Assembly (NCBI GenBank): GCA_025363655.1
Contig: JANYDK010000084.1
Location: forward strand, 62,001-126,000
Direction: 5' to 3'
Source of the DNA: Deltaproteobacteria bacterium
GTDB lineage: Bacteria > Myxococcota_A > Polyangia > Polyangiales > JADJMO01
DNA: 64,000 nucleotides
A program made the translations under genes and the position numbers. Below are positions 1 to 9,002 of the stretch, in pieces. Below the pieces are notes generated by a model that was not told the DNA's origin, searched no databases, and saw nothing but the letters and a program-made list of their open reading frames with translations. Each line of letters begins with the position of its first letter. The first letter of the stretch is position 1.

Positions 1-18
1 GCGGTAGTCCGTGCATCC

Positions 19-1098
19 ATGCGTGGTCCTTTCGCCGTCGTCGCCTTGACTTGCCTCGCTCTCGGCTGTCGCAAGAGCGCGCCTCCCAGCGACGGGACCC
101 CGACGCCGGCGAGCGCGACGGTGATTCCTTCGAATGCGAGTGCGACCAGCGCGACGCCGGGCTCGCTCGGGGCGCTCCTTTCGGCGAGCAGGGTTCCGCG
201 TCCACCCGGTGACCTCGCCAAGGTGAAGCTCGGCGGCACCGAGGAAGAAGCGAAGAAGGCTGCGCCCGAGGTGATGAGCGCGCTCGGCTACCACCCGGGG
301 GGTCTCCGCGACGTGACGGCGTGGGTCCACGTCGACGACTCGAGCAAGCGCGTCGTCTCCATTCGGCTGGTGATCCTCTCTTCGATCACCGACGTCCTCG
401 CGTTCGTCCGCGGTGCCTGGGGCGACGCCCAAATCGCAGCCGATCCGGTGTTGCAGCGCTCGGAATACTTTTGGTTCGATCCCGCGGGTGGCATTCGTGC
501 GCGCGTCGATCCGGGCATCGCCGACGACACCTCACTCGTCTTCGAGGCCTATCTTCCGACCGAGAAACTGCTCGGCATCTCGGGCGTGCCCGTCGTGAGC
601 CCGGCGCAGTTCGGCTTCGAGACACGCCCGCTCCTCGGGAGCAGCCTCGACGAGCTGAAGGCCACCTTCGGCAGCGCGGTCGTCGAGGAGTCGGCGGCCG
701 AAGCCGAGGCGACGCAGGAGAAGATCGGCGTCGTCGTCGGCGATCCGAAGTTGAAAGAGAAGCTCGGTCCTGCGCAGGCGAGCGTTCATCTCGAGCTCCC
801 GCCGACCGAATACGAGGCGACCTTCACCTGGGTGAACGTCGACTTCGACTCCGCGGGAAAGGTGAAGTCGTTCGATTTTCCCCTCTCCTACGAAGACTAC
901 CCAGCCTTCCAGGCCATTTCGCTGGCGCTGTTGAAGAAGAAACTGGGCGAGCCGAAGACCGAGAAAGACCTGCTCGATCGCGAGGTGCTCGTCTTCGGCG
1001 TCGCCAGCGCTCCCGGAAAGGGGCCGAAGATCACCGTCGCCGACGACGACATCGTCCACGCCTGGCGCGTGCGCGTCACGCGGGATTGGCTTCGGTGA
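19..1098 (+). CDS. Lipoprotein of unknown function
   Basis: A 359-residue protein with a short signal peptide ending in the lipobox LALGC, so Cys17 is the likely lipidated residue; Arg follows at +2. The reading frame stays open to the window edge upstream, but the ATG at 19 puts a normal-length signal peptide in front of the lipobox, so I chose it. After an Ala/Ser/Thr/Pro linker (about 20-65) the rest looks folded and alternates beta-rich and charged helical stretches in what may be two related halves. I recognise no family. It converges on the next gene with only 26 bases between the stop codons. Lipoprotein call fairly sure, function unknown. Confidence 0.8.
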   Translation: MRGPFAVVALTCLALGCRKSAPPSDGTPTPASATVIPSNASATSATPGSLGALLSASRVPRPPGDLAKVKLGGTEEEAKKAAPEVMSALGYHPGGLRDVTAWVHVDDSSKRVVSIRLVILSSITDVLAFVRGAWGDAQIAADPVLQRSEYFWFDPAGGIRARVDPGIADDTSLVFEAYLPTEKLLGISGVPVVSPAQFGFETRPLLGSSLDELKATFGSAVVEESAAEAEATQEKIGVVVGDPKLKEKLGPAQASVHLELPPTEYEATFTWVNVDFDSAGKVKSFDFPLSYEDYPAFQAISLALLKKKLGEPKTEKDLLDREVLVFGVASAPGKGPKITVADDDIVHAWRVRVTRDWLR

Positions 1099-1124
1099 AG
1101 GAAATGACCAGCGCGAGCGCGAGA

Positions 1125-1550
1125 CTACTTGCCAGTCGGTAGTGTCTTGAAGCAGTCGTTGGCGTCTTTCTCTTGCGCGCTGCACGCGCCGTAGTCGACC
1201 TGCCCTGGGCCCTTGCACTTCAAGCTCGCGCCGCCGACGCACATCATCTGCGCCTGCAGCTTGTCCTTGCAGGCGTTCTTCTGCATGTCGTTGCAGATCT
1301 GCGTACACGCCGGGATGTTCGCCGGATCGAAGACGCAGCCAGGGACGCTGTTGACCTTGTTGCAGAAGTCGTCACAGGACATCGGCGTCGCTGCATTGGC
1401 GATTGGCGGCGGCGGAGGAGGCGGCGTGCCCGGCCCCGGAGGCGGCGGATCACCACCGTTGTTCGGCGGCGGCGTCGGGTGACACGCGACCATGAGGAGA
1501 GCAGAGGCGAAAACGACGGCGGAGAATTTGGCGGAGAAGGCGCGGACCAT
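1125..1550 (-). CDS. Small cysteine-rich lipoprotein
   Basis: A 141-residue secreted lipoprotein. The signal peptide ends at the lipobox LMVAC (Cys23). A proline/glycine-rich linker (about 25-50) follows, then a compact C-terminal domain with about ten cysteines, including CDDFCNK, CVF and CTQICND motifs, probably disulfide-bonded in the periplasm or at the cell surface. Small Cys-rich lipoproteins of this style are common in myxobacteria; their roles are mostly unknown. The start 33 bases upstream of the SDR stop (same strand) leaves little room for an independent terminator, so the two may be co-transcribed, the SDR being upstream. Confidence 0.8.
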   Translation of the reverse strand: MVRAFSAKFSAVVFASALLMVACHPTPPPNNGGDPPPPGPGTPPPPPPPIANAATPMSCDDFCNKVNSVPGCVFDPANIPACTQICNDMQKNACKDKLQAQMMCVGGASLKCKGPGQVDYGACSAQEKDANDCFKTLPTGK

Positions 1551-1583
1551 CTCCCGAGCACATCATGGAAGCGGTGTGGGCGA

Positions 1584-2411
1584 CTACACCGTTTTCACGT
1601 GACGCAGGGCCTTCGCCAGCACGCCAGGTACGTAGCGTCGAAGGTAGATGCCGGCGATCTCCTTGCCACCGACGTAGACCTCGCGTGTCTTCTTCTCGAT
1701 GCCGCGGACGATCACCGCGGCGCAAGCTTCGGGGCTGATACCGTGGGCGTTGGCCTTGGTGCGTTGTTCGGCCTGTTCGGCATCTCCACCGCCAGCGCGC
1801 GCGACCGCCTTGACGGCGATGTCGGTGGCGACGAACCCGGGACAGACGATGGTGACGGCGATGTCGTCCTTGAACACCTCCGCGCGGAGCGATTCGAAGA
1901 AGCCGTGGAGCGCGTGCTTGCTCGCGGCGTAGGCCGAGCGATAGGGCGTGCCGACGTAACCGACGACGCTCGAGACGACGACGAAGTGGCCTGATTTGCG
2001 GAAGATCATCGACGGGAGGAGCGCCTTGGTGAGCGCGACGACACCGAAGTAGTTCACCTCCATCACCCGTCGGTCTTCGGCGAGCGGGGCCTCGACGACG
2101 AGCGAACGCTGACCGATGCCGGCGTTGTGCACCATCACGTCGACCTGCCCGAAGGCGGCGATCGCCTTCTTCACGAACTCGTCCGCGCGATCGGTCTCGG
2201 CGACGTCGAGGGGGAGGACGAAGACGTCGTCGGGCCGCGGGCAACGACTGCGCACCGCCTCGAGCTCGGACGCGCGGCGCGCGGAGATGATGACCTTCGC
2301 GCCGGCCTCGGCCACCTTGCGCGCGAGCGCTTCACCGATGCCCGAGCTGGCGCCGGTGATCCAGAAGACCTTGCCCCGCAGCGCGTCCCGCTTCTTCGTC
2401 GACATCGTCAC
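1584..2411 (-). CDS. Short-chain dehydrogenase/reductase (SDR)
   Basis: A 275-residue cytosolic NAD(P)(H)-dependent oxidoreductase of the classical SDR family. The Rossmann dinucleotide motif TGASSGIG is at 19-26, an HNAG-type motif lies in the middle, and the catalytic YAASK signature has Tyr161 and Lys165. Substrate cannot be told from sequence. Two starts two codons apart are possible, ATG at 2411 and ATG at 2405; the second lies in the sequence ATGTCGACGAAG, which closely resembles the 11-bp repeats just upstream. It lies downstream of the starch porin on the same strand, but the repeats and 56 bases separate them. One of three SDR genes in this window. Confidence 0.9.
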   Translation of the reverse strand: MTMSTKKRDALRGKVFWITGASSGIGEALARKVAEAGAKVIISARRASELEAVRSRCPRPDDVFVLPLDVAETDRADEFVKKAIAAFGQVDVMVHNAGIGQRSLVVEAPLAEDRRVMEVNYFGVVALTKALLPSMIFRKSGHFVVVSSVVGYVGTPYRSAYAASKHALHGFFESLRAEVFKDDIAVTIVCPGFVATDIAVKAVARAGGGDAEQAEQRTKANAHGISPEACAAVIVRGIEKKTREVYVGGKEIAGIYLRRYVPGVLAKALRHVKTV

Positions 2412-2430
2412 AGCTTAGCGCAGCGCTCGA

Positions 2431-2474
2431 CTCGTCGACATCTCGCCGACATCTCGTCGACATCTCGTCAACGA
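2431..2474. repeat. Four 11-bp tandem repeats across the porin 3' end
   Basis: Four head-to-tail copies of CTCGTCGACAT (the second has one change, the fourth diverges at its end). The last copy overlaps the stop codon of the porin gene (2468-2470). Read on the minus strand the unit is ATGTCGACGAG, almost identical to the start region of the downstream SDR gene (ATGTCGACGAAG). The 11-bp period is close to one helical turn and each copy holds the palindrome GTCGAC. Confidence 0.85.
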
Positions 2475-3865
2475 TACGAAGAGTTGAACCACCACTCGAC
2501 GCCGACACCGAAGAAGTGCTCGTCGCTGCGGCGGGCGAAGCGATCGTCGGGCGCGTAGAGCGCGCGGGCGCCGTCGTTGCGCGCGGTGTAGGCGTAGATG
2601 AGTCGGAACTGCGGGCGGGTGAAGCTGCCCTTGCCCGCAGGGGTGAGAAACGGCATGAGGCCGAGTCGCCAGAGATGTCCGCGGATGGGCGTGCCCGCGT
2701 CGTCGACTCCAGCGGCGGCGAGTGCCTGGTAACTGACCTCGCCGGCGACGCCGACGTGATCGCCCATCCACACCTGCGGTCGCACCACCAACGTGCCTTC
2801 GTTGTAGGTGTTTCGCGAATAGGCATTGCCGCTGGCGTCGCGGAATCCACGGAGATAACCGCCGACGATCACCCCGAATGGGCCATTCTCGTAATTGGCA
2901 CTCAGCGCGACGAGGGCTTCGTGCGCGCCATTGGTGGTGTGGTCGGCGGCGAGCGCCGAGGGGAGTGTCTTGTCGCCATAGGCCGCGATGCCGGTGGCGT
3001 AGCGGAGAAAGAGATTGACGAAGGTGTCGCGCTTGCCGGTGAAATAGCCGAGTTGCGCGCCGACGACGGTGCCGCGCTCGGCCGGAAGCAGCTCTTTGTC
3101 GCCGCTGTCGGTGGTGCGGTTGCCCTTGGCGATGGAGTGCTGCTCACCATACGCGACGAACTTGAGACCGCCGCTCTCGCCCATCTTCTCGATGTGCGTC
3201 GCCTTGCCGCTGACGATGAGGCGCGGCCGATCGAGGGTGATGACGTCGGTCGCACCGAAGCCGGTGGGAGACGATGACGGGCGCTGTTGGAAGGAGAACG
3301 GATCGAGCGCGCGACCGAGGCCGGCGTGGAAGGCAAGGGTCGTCTTCTCGTCGTCGTCGAGCGCCAGCTTCACGCCACCGCCGACCGTGTTGATGTTGTC
3401 GAGGGGCCAGAAATCGAGGAGATAGACGTCGTCGCCGCGGTACATGCGCGAGCCGACCCAAGCGGAGAATCCCTTGTAGAAGATTCCGCCGGTCTCCGCG
3501 TAGAGGTTGCGAATCGCCAGCTTGGCGTCGAATTGCCCCGTCTCGTGGAAGAGCGGTCCGGCGATGGCGATGGTGGTGACGATCTTGGTCCAGATCTTCC
3601 CGTCGCCATAGTCGGCTGCATAGCGGTCTTTGCGCTCGAGCTGCAGCTCGGCATAGGTCGACTCGTCGATGCGGGTGCCGTGCGAGACGATGTTCGCCTG
3701 GCGCCCGCTCCCGCCGCGGAGGTCGCTCGCGGAGATGACGCGACCGTAGGAGCCGAAGGAGAACTCGCCTGCGTCGGCGCGCGCCGTTTCGGCAGTCGAG
3801 ACCAGGGCGAGCGTGAGAGACGCGGAGAGCGCGAAGATCGCAGGACGGAGCGCGGAAGATTTCAT
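2468..3865 (-). CDS. Maltoporin-like (LamB family) outer-membrane sugar porin
   Basis: A 465-residue protein with a cleavable signal peptide (predicted cut after ETARA, residue 30) and then alternating beta-strand sequence to the end. The start of the barrel (GEFSFGSYGRV), the SAWVGSRMYRGDDVYLLDFW segment around 140-160 and the aromatic C-terminus match the LamB/carbohydrate porin family, which forms trimeric channels for maltodextrins. It starts 17 bases after the stop of the GH15/GH13 amylase gene, so the two almost certainly form an operon: polymer cleavage followed by uptake of oligosaccharides across the outer membrane. No inner-membrane maltodextrin transporter is in the window. Family call confident, exact substrate inferred from the operon. 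Confidence 0.85.
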   Translation of the reverse strand: MKSSALRPAIFALSASLTLALVSTAETARADAGEFSFGSYGRVISASDLRGGSGRQANIVSHGTRIDESTYAELQLERKDRYAADYGDGKIWTKIVTTIAIAGPLFHETGQFDAKLAIRNLYAETGGIFYKGFSAWVGSRMYRGDDVYLLDFWPLDNINTVGGGVKLALDDDEKTTLAFHAGLGRALDPFSFQQRPSSSPTGFGATDVITLDRPRLIVSGKATHIEKMGESGGLKFVAYGEQHSIAKGNRTTDSGDKELLPAERGTVVGAQLGYFTGKRDTFVNLFLRYATGIAAYGDKTLPSALAADHTTNGAHEALVALSANYENGPFGVIVGGYLRGFRDASGNAYSRNTYNEGTLVVRPQVWMGDHVGVAGEVSYQALAAAGVDDAGTPIRGHLWRLGLMPFLTPAGKGSFTRPQFRLIYAYTARNDGARALYAPDDRFARRSDEHFFGVGVEWWFNSSYR

Positions 3866-3882
3866 GGGGATGGGCGAGCTGG

Positions 3883-6800
3883 TTAGAGCGTGTAGAGCGA
3901 GGCCCCGCGGGGCGTGAACGGAACGTCGATGGCGCCGGCAGTCACGGTCACGGCGGGTCCGCCGAGCAAGTCTTTCAAGATCGTACCGTCGGCGATTCCG
4001 AGGCTCGGGTCGAGGGCTACGTGCACGACGCGGGAGGTGGTGCCGCGATTGAGGGCGACGATCACCGCGTCGATGGAGGCGCCCCGAGAGAAGACGTAGC
4101 CGTCGCCATCGAGGTAAAGCGACTTGCGCGCGCCGCGACGGAGGCCGGGAAGTGTGCCGCGCGCCTTGGCGACGATCTTCACGCGATCGAGGAGCTTCTG
4201 CTCCCGCGCCGAGAGCGCGCCGGCGAACCGCATCATCCGTCGGTTGTCCGGATCGGCGGTGCCCGGTTGGCCGATCTCGTCACCATCGTAAATCAGCGGA
4301 ACACCCTTCTGGGTGAGGAGGAACGTGAACGCGAGGAAGAGGCGATCGTACGGCTCGTCGGTGCTCGGCGCGGTCGGCGGCGCGCTCCAAGCCTGCGTCG
4401 TCGTGTCGGAGGCGATTTGGCCGGCGGCGCGCGAGAGGAAGCGGGTGACGTCGTGATTGCCGAGGAACGGCGACATCACCGCCCCCGGAACGTACCCCGC
4501 CTCACCCGCCGCGACCGCGCTCTCGAGATCGCTCATCGTCCCGGCGTTGGCCGCGAAGACCGAGTCGATGGTCCAATAGAGGGGAAAGTCGAATTGCCCC
4601 CAAAGGGCTTCGTTACCCACGTAGCGATTGATGAGCGGGCGCCCATCGGTGCCGGTGAAGGTCTCGCCGACGAGCCAATAGCGCGCGTTGCCGGTCTCGA
4701 GTTGGTTACGAATCTTGATGCGCAGAGTGGTGCTGGCGATGTCCTGCATGTGCTTGACGGCGTCGACCCGGAAGCCGTCGGCGTCGGCGTTCGAAAGCCA
4801 CCAAAGGGCATCGTCGGTCATCTGATCGACCGCGCCCATGTTCGTCCAATTGATGTCCGGGAGATAGCTGGTGAACCAACAGTCGGTCGCATGCGTGTCC
4901 CAGTCGCAGGAAGGCCCGCCGCAGACGCAGCTCCCGTCGCCGTTGAACCAGCCGTCCTTCTTGTGCGCGAGATAATACTCGTGCTCCTCGTGCAATTGGT
5001 TCTGCACCAAGTCGAGGATCACGCGAATGCCGTGCTTGTGGGCCGCGGCGGTGACCGCTCGGAGATCGGCGAGCGTGCCCCAATGCTCTTCGACCTTGCG
5101 CGCGCCGGTCGGCCAATATCCGTGATAGCCGCTGTATTGATGTCCGCCGGTGCCAATCCCCGATTTGCCGGTGTTGTCGTTGGGCGGAGAGAGCCAAATC
5201 GAGCGCACGCCGAGTGCGTCGAAATACCCGTCCTCGATGGCGGCGAGGACACCCTTGTAGTCACCGCCTTGGTAGTTGGCCCGCGCGTCGACCGAGGCGA
5301 GCGGGGCGTCGTTCGTCGGATCGCCGTCGCGGAAGCGATCGGTGAAGACGAAATAGAGCGGACCGTCCTCCCAGCGAAACGGCTCGAGCTCGACCCACAT
5401 CGGCACGATCAGCGGCAGAGCCGATTTTCCCGCCGAGTCTTTGGCGTCGAACGTATACGTGTATTTGTTCTTGGAGAGGCCCGTCTGGTGGAGATGGAGA
5501 CGCCCCGACTTGGCGTCGAACGTCGTCGCGACCTTCGCTCCGGCGAGCTGCGCCACGAGGCTCGCGAGATCGGGCCCCTTCGCCGAGGCCCCGTCGGTGT
5601 ACTGCACCTCGACGTCGAGCGTCCCATCTGGTTTGGCCTCCGCGGAGACGACGGTGAGCAGCGGTGATTGGCAATCACCGACGTCGACGCGCGAATTCTC
5701 GGTCCCCGCGACGTATCGCGTGTAGCGGGTGCCTGGATCGAACCGATAGTCGGTCCCGTCGACGACGAACTTGTATCCGTAGCTCCCGGCGGCAATCGTC
5801 AATTCTGCGCGATACGTCCCGGTGCCGAGCCCATCGGTCATCGCCGTCTTCTTCGCGAACCCATCCCACTCCCCGATGAGCTCCACTTTCGCGCCGGCCC
5901 GCCCGAGCGGAAAGCGGAAAGAAGTTTGGCAATCACGGAGAGGAATCGTACCCGGCGGGGGAGGAGGCGCGTCGACGATGGGCGTATCGGAGGCGCCATC
6001 GGGAGGGCTCGAAGAGTCGAGACCATCGAGCGCAGTGTCGACGAGGACGACGTCCCCAGGCCCCGCGTCGGCGTCGGGAGTGGAGGGCTCGTCCTTGGGG
6101 TTCTCGTTGGCACAGCCGATCGACCACGAGAGGGACGACGCGAGGAGGAGGGCCGCGCCCGCCTTCGCGCTCGTGCGGTCACGCTTTCGGCGAAGCCAAA
6201 CCGCGCCCAGCCCCAAAGCGGCCAGCCACCACCGATTGGAATGGGTTTCTGTCTTCATGGTGCAACTACACCCGCTCTTGGAATCCTGGCCTGGCGGCGC
6301 TGAGGCGGTGTCGCTCGCGCTCGTGTCGGTCATCGCCGCGTCCGCGCCGGCATCGCTCGCAGCGTCGTCGATCGACGTCTCCGCCCCAGCATCCGTCGGC
6401 GTCGGGCCGGCGTCGGGATCGGGTTCGATCGTCGTCACGTCCGGTCCCTCTTTGGGAAAGCAGGGGTCGGTGGCGCCGACGAGCGAAGCATCGGCGCGAT
6501 CGAGGAGCGCGTGCATGTAGGCGCCGGCGCCGAAGCCGACCATCGGAATCGCGCCCGCGTAATCGGCGGTCTCACGGGTGAAGAGCTCGGGGACGAGATC
6601 GTAGTTCTGTACGGCTTGCGCGGTGATCCATCCGAGCAGCTTCGCGGCCTCGCGTTTTCTGCCCATGCGATGGAGCGCGGTGGCGACGCGCAAGTCGATG
6701 AAGGCCCATTCCTGCGAATCGTATCCGCCGCCGTCGTCGTTGCGGAAGTAGCCGAAGCCCGTCGGTGCGCGCAGCGGCTCGAGATCGGCGATCAGCTTCT

Positions 6801-8409
6801 GGGCGCGCTCGCCGAGCGGGTTGACGAGCCCCCAGGCGATGGCCTCGATGACCGCCGCGTCCCGCGCTCCGTTGCCGTCTTTTCCTGCAGCGGCGAGCTC
6901 TTCGAGGCTCTGCGCGAGGCCCCCCGTGGGGAGCACGAGGTTCTTCAAGATGGCGTCGCGAATCGAGAGTGCGCTCTTCGCGTCGCCGGCGTCGCAGAGG
7001 CCACGGGCAGCAGCGAGAGAGGTATACGTGTAGTGCTTCTGTTTGCCATTCCAATGCACCTCCCAAATGCTGCTGTCGGCTTTGAGGAGTCCGTTCGCCG
7101 GATCGACGAGGGCGCGGAGGGTGTCGGCGTTGGCGTCGAGATCTTTGCGACCGGCGGCGTGCGCGGCCCACGTCGCGAGGCCGAAGCCGTCGAATTCGAC
7201 GTTGGGGCCATCTGCATTGGAGTCGCTCTCTTCGGTGCCGTCACCGAAATAGCGGACGACCGATACGTGGTAATCGGTGCCGACGTAACTCTTGTAGCCA
7301 CCGACCTTGGCGCCGGCGAAGAAGTCGATCGCCGCGTCGGCCTCTGCCTTGTGCCCGGCGCGCGCGAGGGCGGCGGTGGCGTAGCTCATGTCGCGCGCCC
7401 AGGTGATCCACCAAATACCCGGTGGCATCGCGGCGACGATCTGTCCCTTCGCCGGAGCGGCCATCCGCGTCTGCGCCATGCGCAAAATCGCCTCGGATTG
7501 CCGCCAAACGGCGAGCTCGTCGGCGTTCGTGCCGGCGGGAGGCTTCACGCGCCAGGCTTCCCACGCGGCGCGTTCGTCGGTGACGAGCTTGTCGGCGCTG
7601 CGACCGGCGACGTACGTGCGAGCGGCCGTGTCGTCGCCCAGCGTCAGCACCACACCGACCCAACGCGTCTCTCCGGGAGCGAGCTTGCTCAGGCTCCACT
7701 CGAAGCCGGCCACTGCGTCGTCGACCACGCCCGAGTCGGTGACGTCGACCAGCTCACCGCCTGCTTTGACGATCGAATAGGGGTTCTTCGGCGAGGCGCC
7801 GTGGTGACGGGAAGCACCGAGCGCGAGATAGCGCGCCGTGAGCCCAGACGGGCCCGTTTCGCTGAACGTGTCGTGCGCCGCGTCGTAGGTGACGTGCTCG
7901 CCAGCGCTGCCGGGCTCGGGCGCGCCGCTGCCGAGGTGAAGATTGAAGAGCGAATAGGCCGCGGCGTCGTTCTGCGCCACGCCAGAGTCGTTGGTCACCG
8001 AGAGGGCGAGGACCACGCACGGCGCTTCGAGACCGAACGGTGAGAATGCGTAGGTGCGCGTCGTCAGCGCGCCGACGTGTTGCGTGGTTTCGACGATGCC
8101 TGCCTGATCGACGTATCGCATCGTGTCGACGGGCACCTCACCGAGCCAGCTCCCCTCGCCGCCGCTGCGCACGCCGAAGTAGGCGTCGTAGACGACGTCG
8201 CGTGAGGCGACGCCGGCGCTACGAAACGCGTAGGGAGCTTCGGTGAGCGTGACGAGCCGTCCGCTCACTCCGTCGACCACGCCGAAGCCGTAGCCGTTGC
8301 CGATGCTGGCTTGATGGAACGACGTGTGCGGGACCGCCGCGGTGGCGCTGCCTGCGCAGAGCCCCGAAACGGTGGCGATGGTGAGGAGCGAACGGACGAC
8401 GTAACGCAT
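3883..8409 (-). CDS. Fused glucoamylase (GH15) / alpha-amylase (GH13) with internal sorting signals
   Basis: A 1508-residue exported enzyme. Residues 1-24 are a signal peptide. Residues about 30-670 resemble bacterial glucoamylase (GH15): WARDMSYATAA, SSIWEVHWNGKQ and LVPELFTRET. An Asp/Thr/Ala linker leads to a MYXO-CTERM-like segment at 713-743: GCSC (Cys714, Cys716), a hydrophobic stretch and RRKR. A second hydrophobic stretch ends in a lipobox, SIGC (Cys766), followed by another acidic linker. Residues about 830-930 look like a CBM48-type starch-binding domain. The GH13 alpha-amylase domain fills about 1030-1500, with nucleophile Asp1216 (GFRVDAVKH), acid/base Glu1249 (VGETF) and Asp1320 (LGNHDVTR). 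It therefore looks like two proteins joined without a stop. The frame is open throughout; a natural fusion, or an indel joining two genes, are both possible. Confidence 0.9.
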   Translation of the reverse strand: MRYVVRSLLTIATVSGLCAGSATAAVPHTSFHQASIGNGYGFGVVDGVSGRLVTLTEAPYAFRSAGVASRDVVYDAYFGVRSGGEGSWLGEVPVDTMRYVDQAGIVETTQHVGALTTRTYAFSPFGLEAPCVVLALSVTNDSGVAQNDAAAYSLFNLHLGSGAPEPGSAGEHVTYDAAHDTFSETGPSGLTARYLALGASRHHGASPKNPYSIVKAGGELVDVTDSGVVDDAVAGFEWSLSKLAPGETRWVGVVLTLGDDTAARTYVAGRSADKLVTDERAAWEAWRVKPPAGTNADELAVWRQSEAILRMAQTRMAAPAKGQIVAAMPPGIWWITWARDMSYATAALARAGHKAEADAAIDFFAGAKVGGYKSYVGTDYHVSVVRYFGDGTEESDSNADGPNVEFDGFGLATWAAHAAGRKDLDANADTLRALVDPANGLLKADSSIWEVHWNGKQKHYTYTSLAAARGLCDAGDAKSALSIRDAILKNLVLPTGGLAQSLEELAAAGKDGNGARDAAVIEAIAWGLVNPLGERAQKLIADLEPLRAPTGFGYFRNDDGGGYDSQEWAFIDLRVATALHRMGRKREAAKLLGWITAQAVQNYDLVPELFTRETADYAGAIPMVGFGAGAYMHALLDRADASLVGATDPCFPKEGPDVTTIEPDPDAGPTPTDAGAETSIDDAASDAGADAAMTDTSASDTASAPPGQDSKSGCSCTMKTETHSNRWWLAALGLGAVWLRRKRDRTSAKAGAALLLASSLSWSIGCANENPKDEPSTPDADAGPGDVVLVDTALDGLDSSSPPDGASDTPIVDAPPPPPGTIPLRDCQTSFRFPLGRAGAKVELIGEWDGFAKKTAMTDGLGTGTYRAELTIAAGSYGYKFVVDGTDYRFDPGTRYTRYVAGTENSRVDVGDCQSPLLTVVSAEAKPDGTLDVEVQYTDGASAKGPDLASLVAQLAGAKVATTFDAKSGRLHLHQTGLSKNKYTYTFDAKDSAGKSALPLIVPMWVELEPFRWEDGPLYFVFTDRFRDGDPTNDAPLASVDARANYQGGDYKGVLAAIEDGYFDALGVRSIWLSPPNDNTGKSGIGTGGHQYSGYHGYWPTGARKVEEHWGTLADLRAVTAAAHKHGIRVILDLVQNQLHEEHEYYLAHKKDGWFNGDGSCVCGGPSCDWDTHATDCWFTSYLPDINWTNMGAVDQMTDDALWWLSNADADGFRVDAVKHMQDIASTTLRIKIRNQLETGNARYWLVGETFTGTDGRPLINRYVGNEALWGQFDFPLYWTIDSVFAANAGTMSDLESAVAAGEAGYVPGAVMSPFLGNHDVTRFLSRAAGQIASDTTTQAWSAPPTAPSTDEPYDRLFLAFTFLLTQKGVPLIYDGDEIGQPGTADPDNRRMMRFAGALSAREQKLLDRVKIVAKARGTLPGLRRGARKSLYLDGDGYVFSRGASIDAVIVALNRGTTSRVVHVALDPSLGIADGTILKDLLGGPAVTVTAGAIDVPFTPRGASLYTL

Positions 8410-8536
8410 CGCTGAGTTACGAAGAAGTAGCGGCCTGCGCCCACCTACGCAACCGACGCCCCGCCGATTCCGACCGCGCTGGCCAGCGTGCTTCTGCGCT
8501 GAGATCTGACGCGATGCGGCGTGCCGCGCCGCGAAG

Positions 8537-8773
8537 TTAGGCGCGCATCCAATCCGCGATGTGCCAGCGTCGGTCTTCGGACTCGCTCACCCGCGAGCTT
8601 CGCGATGCACCCGGCTTGCGACCACCGATCTTGCGCGCGAGCGTGCCGATCGCCGCGAAGACGATGCCAGCGAGCATCCAGAGGATGAGACCGAGCGTGA
8701 GCGCCACGAAGGCGATCACCGACCACGCGCGAACGACCACTTCGAGGACGACGGGACGGTTCTTCTTCGACAT
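8537..8773 (-). CDS. Small membrane protein
   Basis: A 78-residue protein: a short basic N-terminus (MSKKNRP), one long hydrophobic segment (about 12-42, possibly two tightly packed helices), then a basic and polar tail ending in WMRA. I chose the ATG at 8773 because GGGAGG lies six bases upstream; a longer reading to 8803 has no such site. I recognise no family. It stands alone between the amylase gene and the transglutaminase-like operon, all on the minus strand. Three ACCGGT palindromes lie about 170-210 bases upstream of its start. Confidence 0.7.
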   Translation of the reverse strand: MSKKNRPVVLEVVVRAWSVIAFVALTLGLILWMLAGIVFAAIGTLARKIGGRKPGASRSSRVSESEDRRWHIADWMRA

Positions 8774-8936
8774 CTGGGCCTCCCTATCTGCAGGTTCGCC
8801 CACTGGTATTGCCAGTTATGGGCCAACGCGATGCGGCGTAGGAGGGCGCGAAATCTTCGAGAGAAAGCTGGGTACGCGAAGGTACGACGCGTAGCGGCAT
8901 ACCCAGTTCGGCGGTTCACGGTGCGTAGCGTGCGGA

Positions 8937-8980
8937 CCACACCGGTGGTCGATTCGCACGTAAACCGGTCAGGGACCGGT
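8937..8980. promoter_or_regulatory. Cluster of three ACCGGT palindromes (possible operator)
   Basis: The palindrome ACCGGT occurs at 8941-8946, 8964-8969 and 8975-8980; the last two start 11 bases apart, one helical turn. The first sits in the larger near-dyad CCACACCGGTGG. The cluster lies in the 229-base gap between the stop of the 9003 gene and the small membrane protein gene. Spacing suggests a protein-binding site for the downstream gene, but this is inference; it may also be part of a 3' structure. Confidence 0.35.
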
Positions 8981-9002
8981 GAGCGTGTACCGATGTCTGC
9001 TC

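Noticed and set aside
8413-8536. Promoter of the amylase-porin operon
   Set aside because: I looked for -35/-10, sigma54 and dyad elements upstream of 8409 and found nothing beyond chance.
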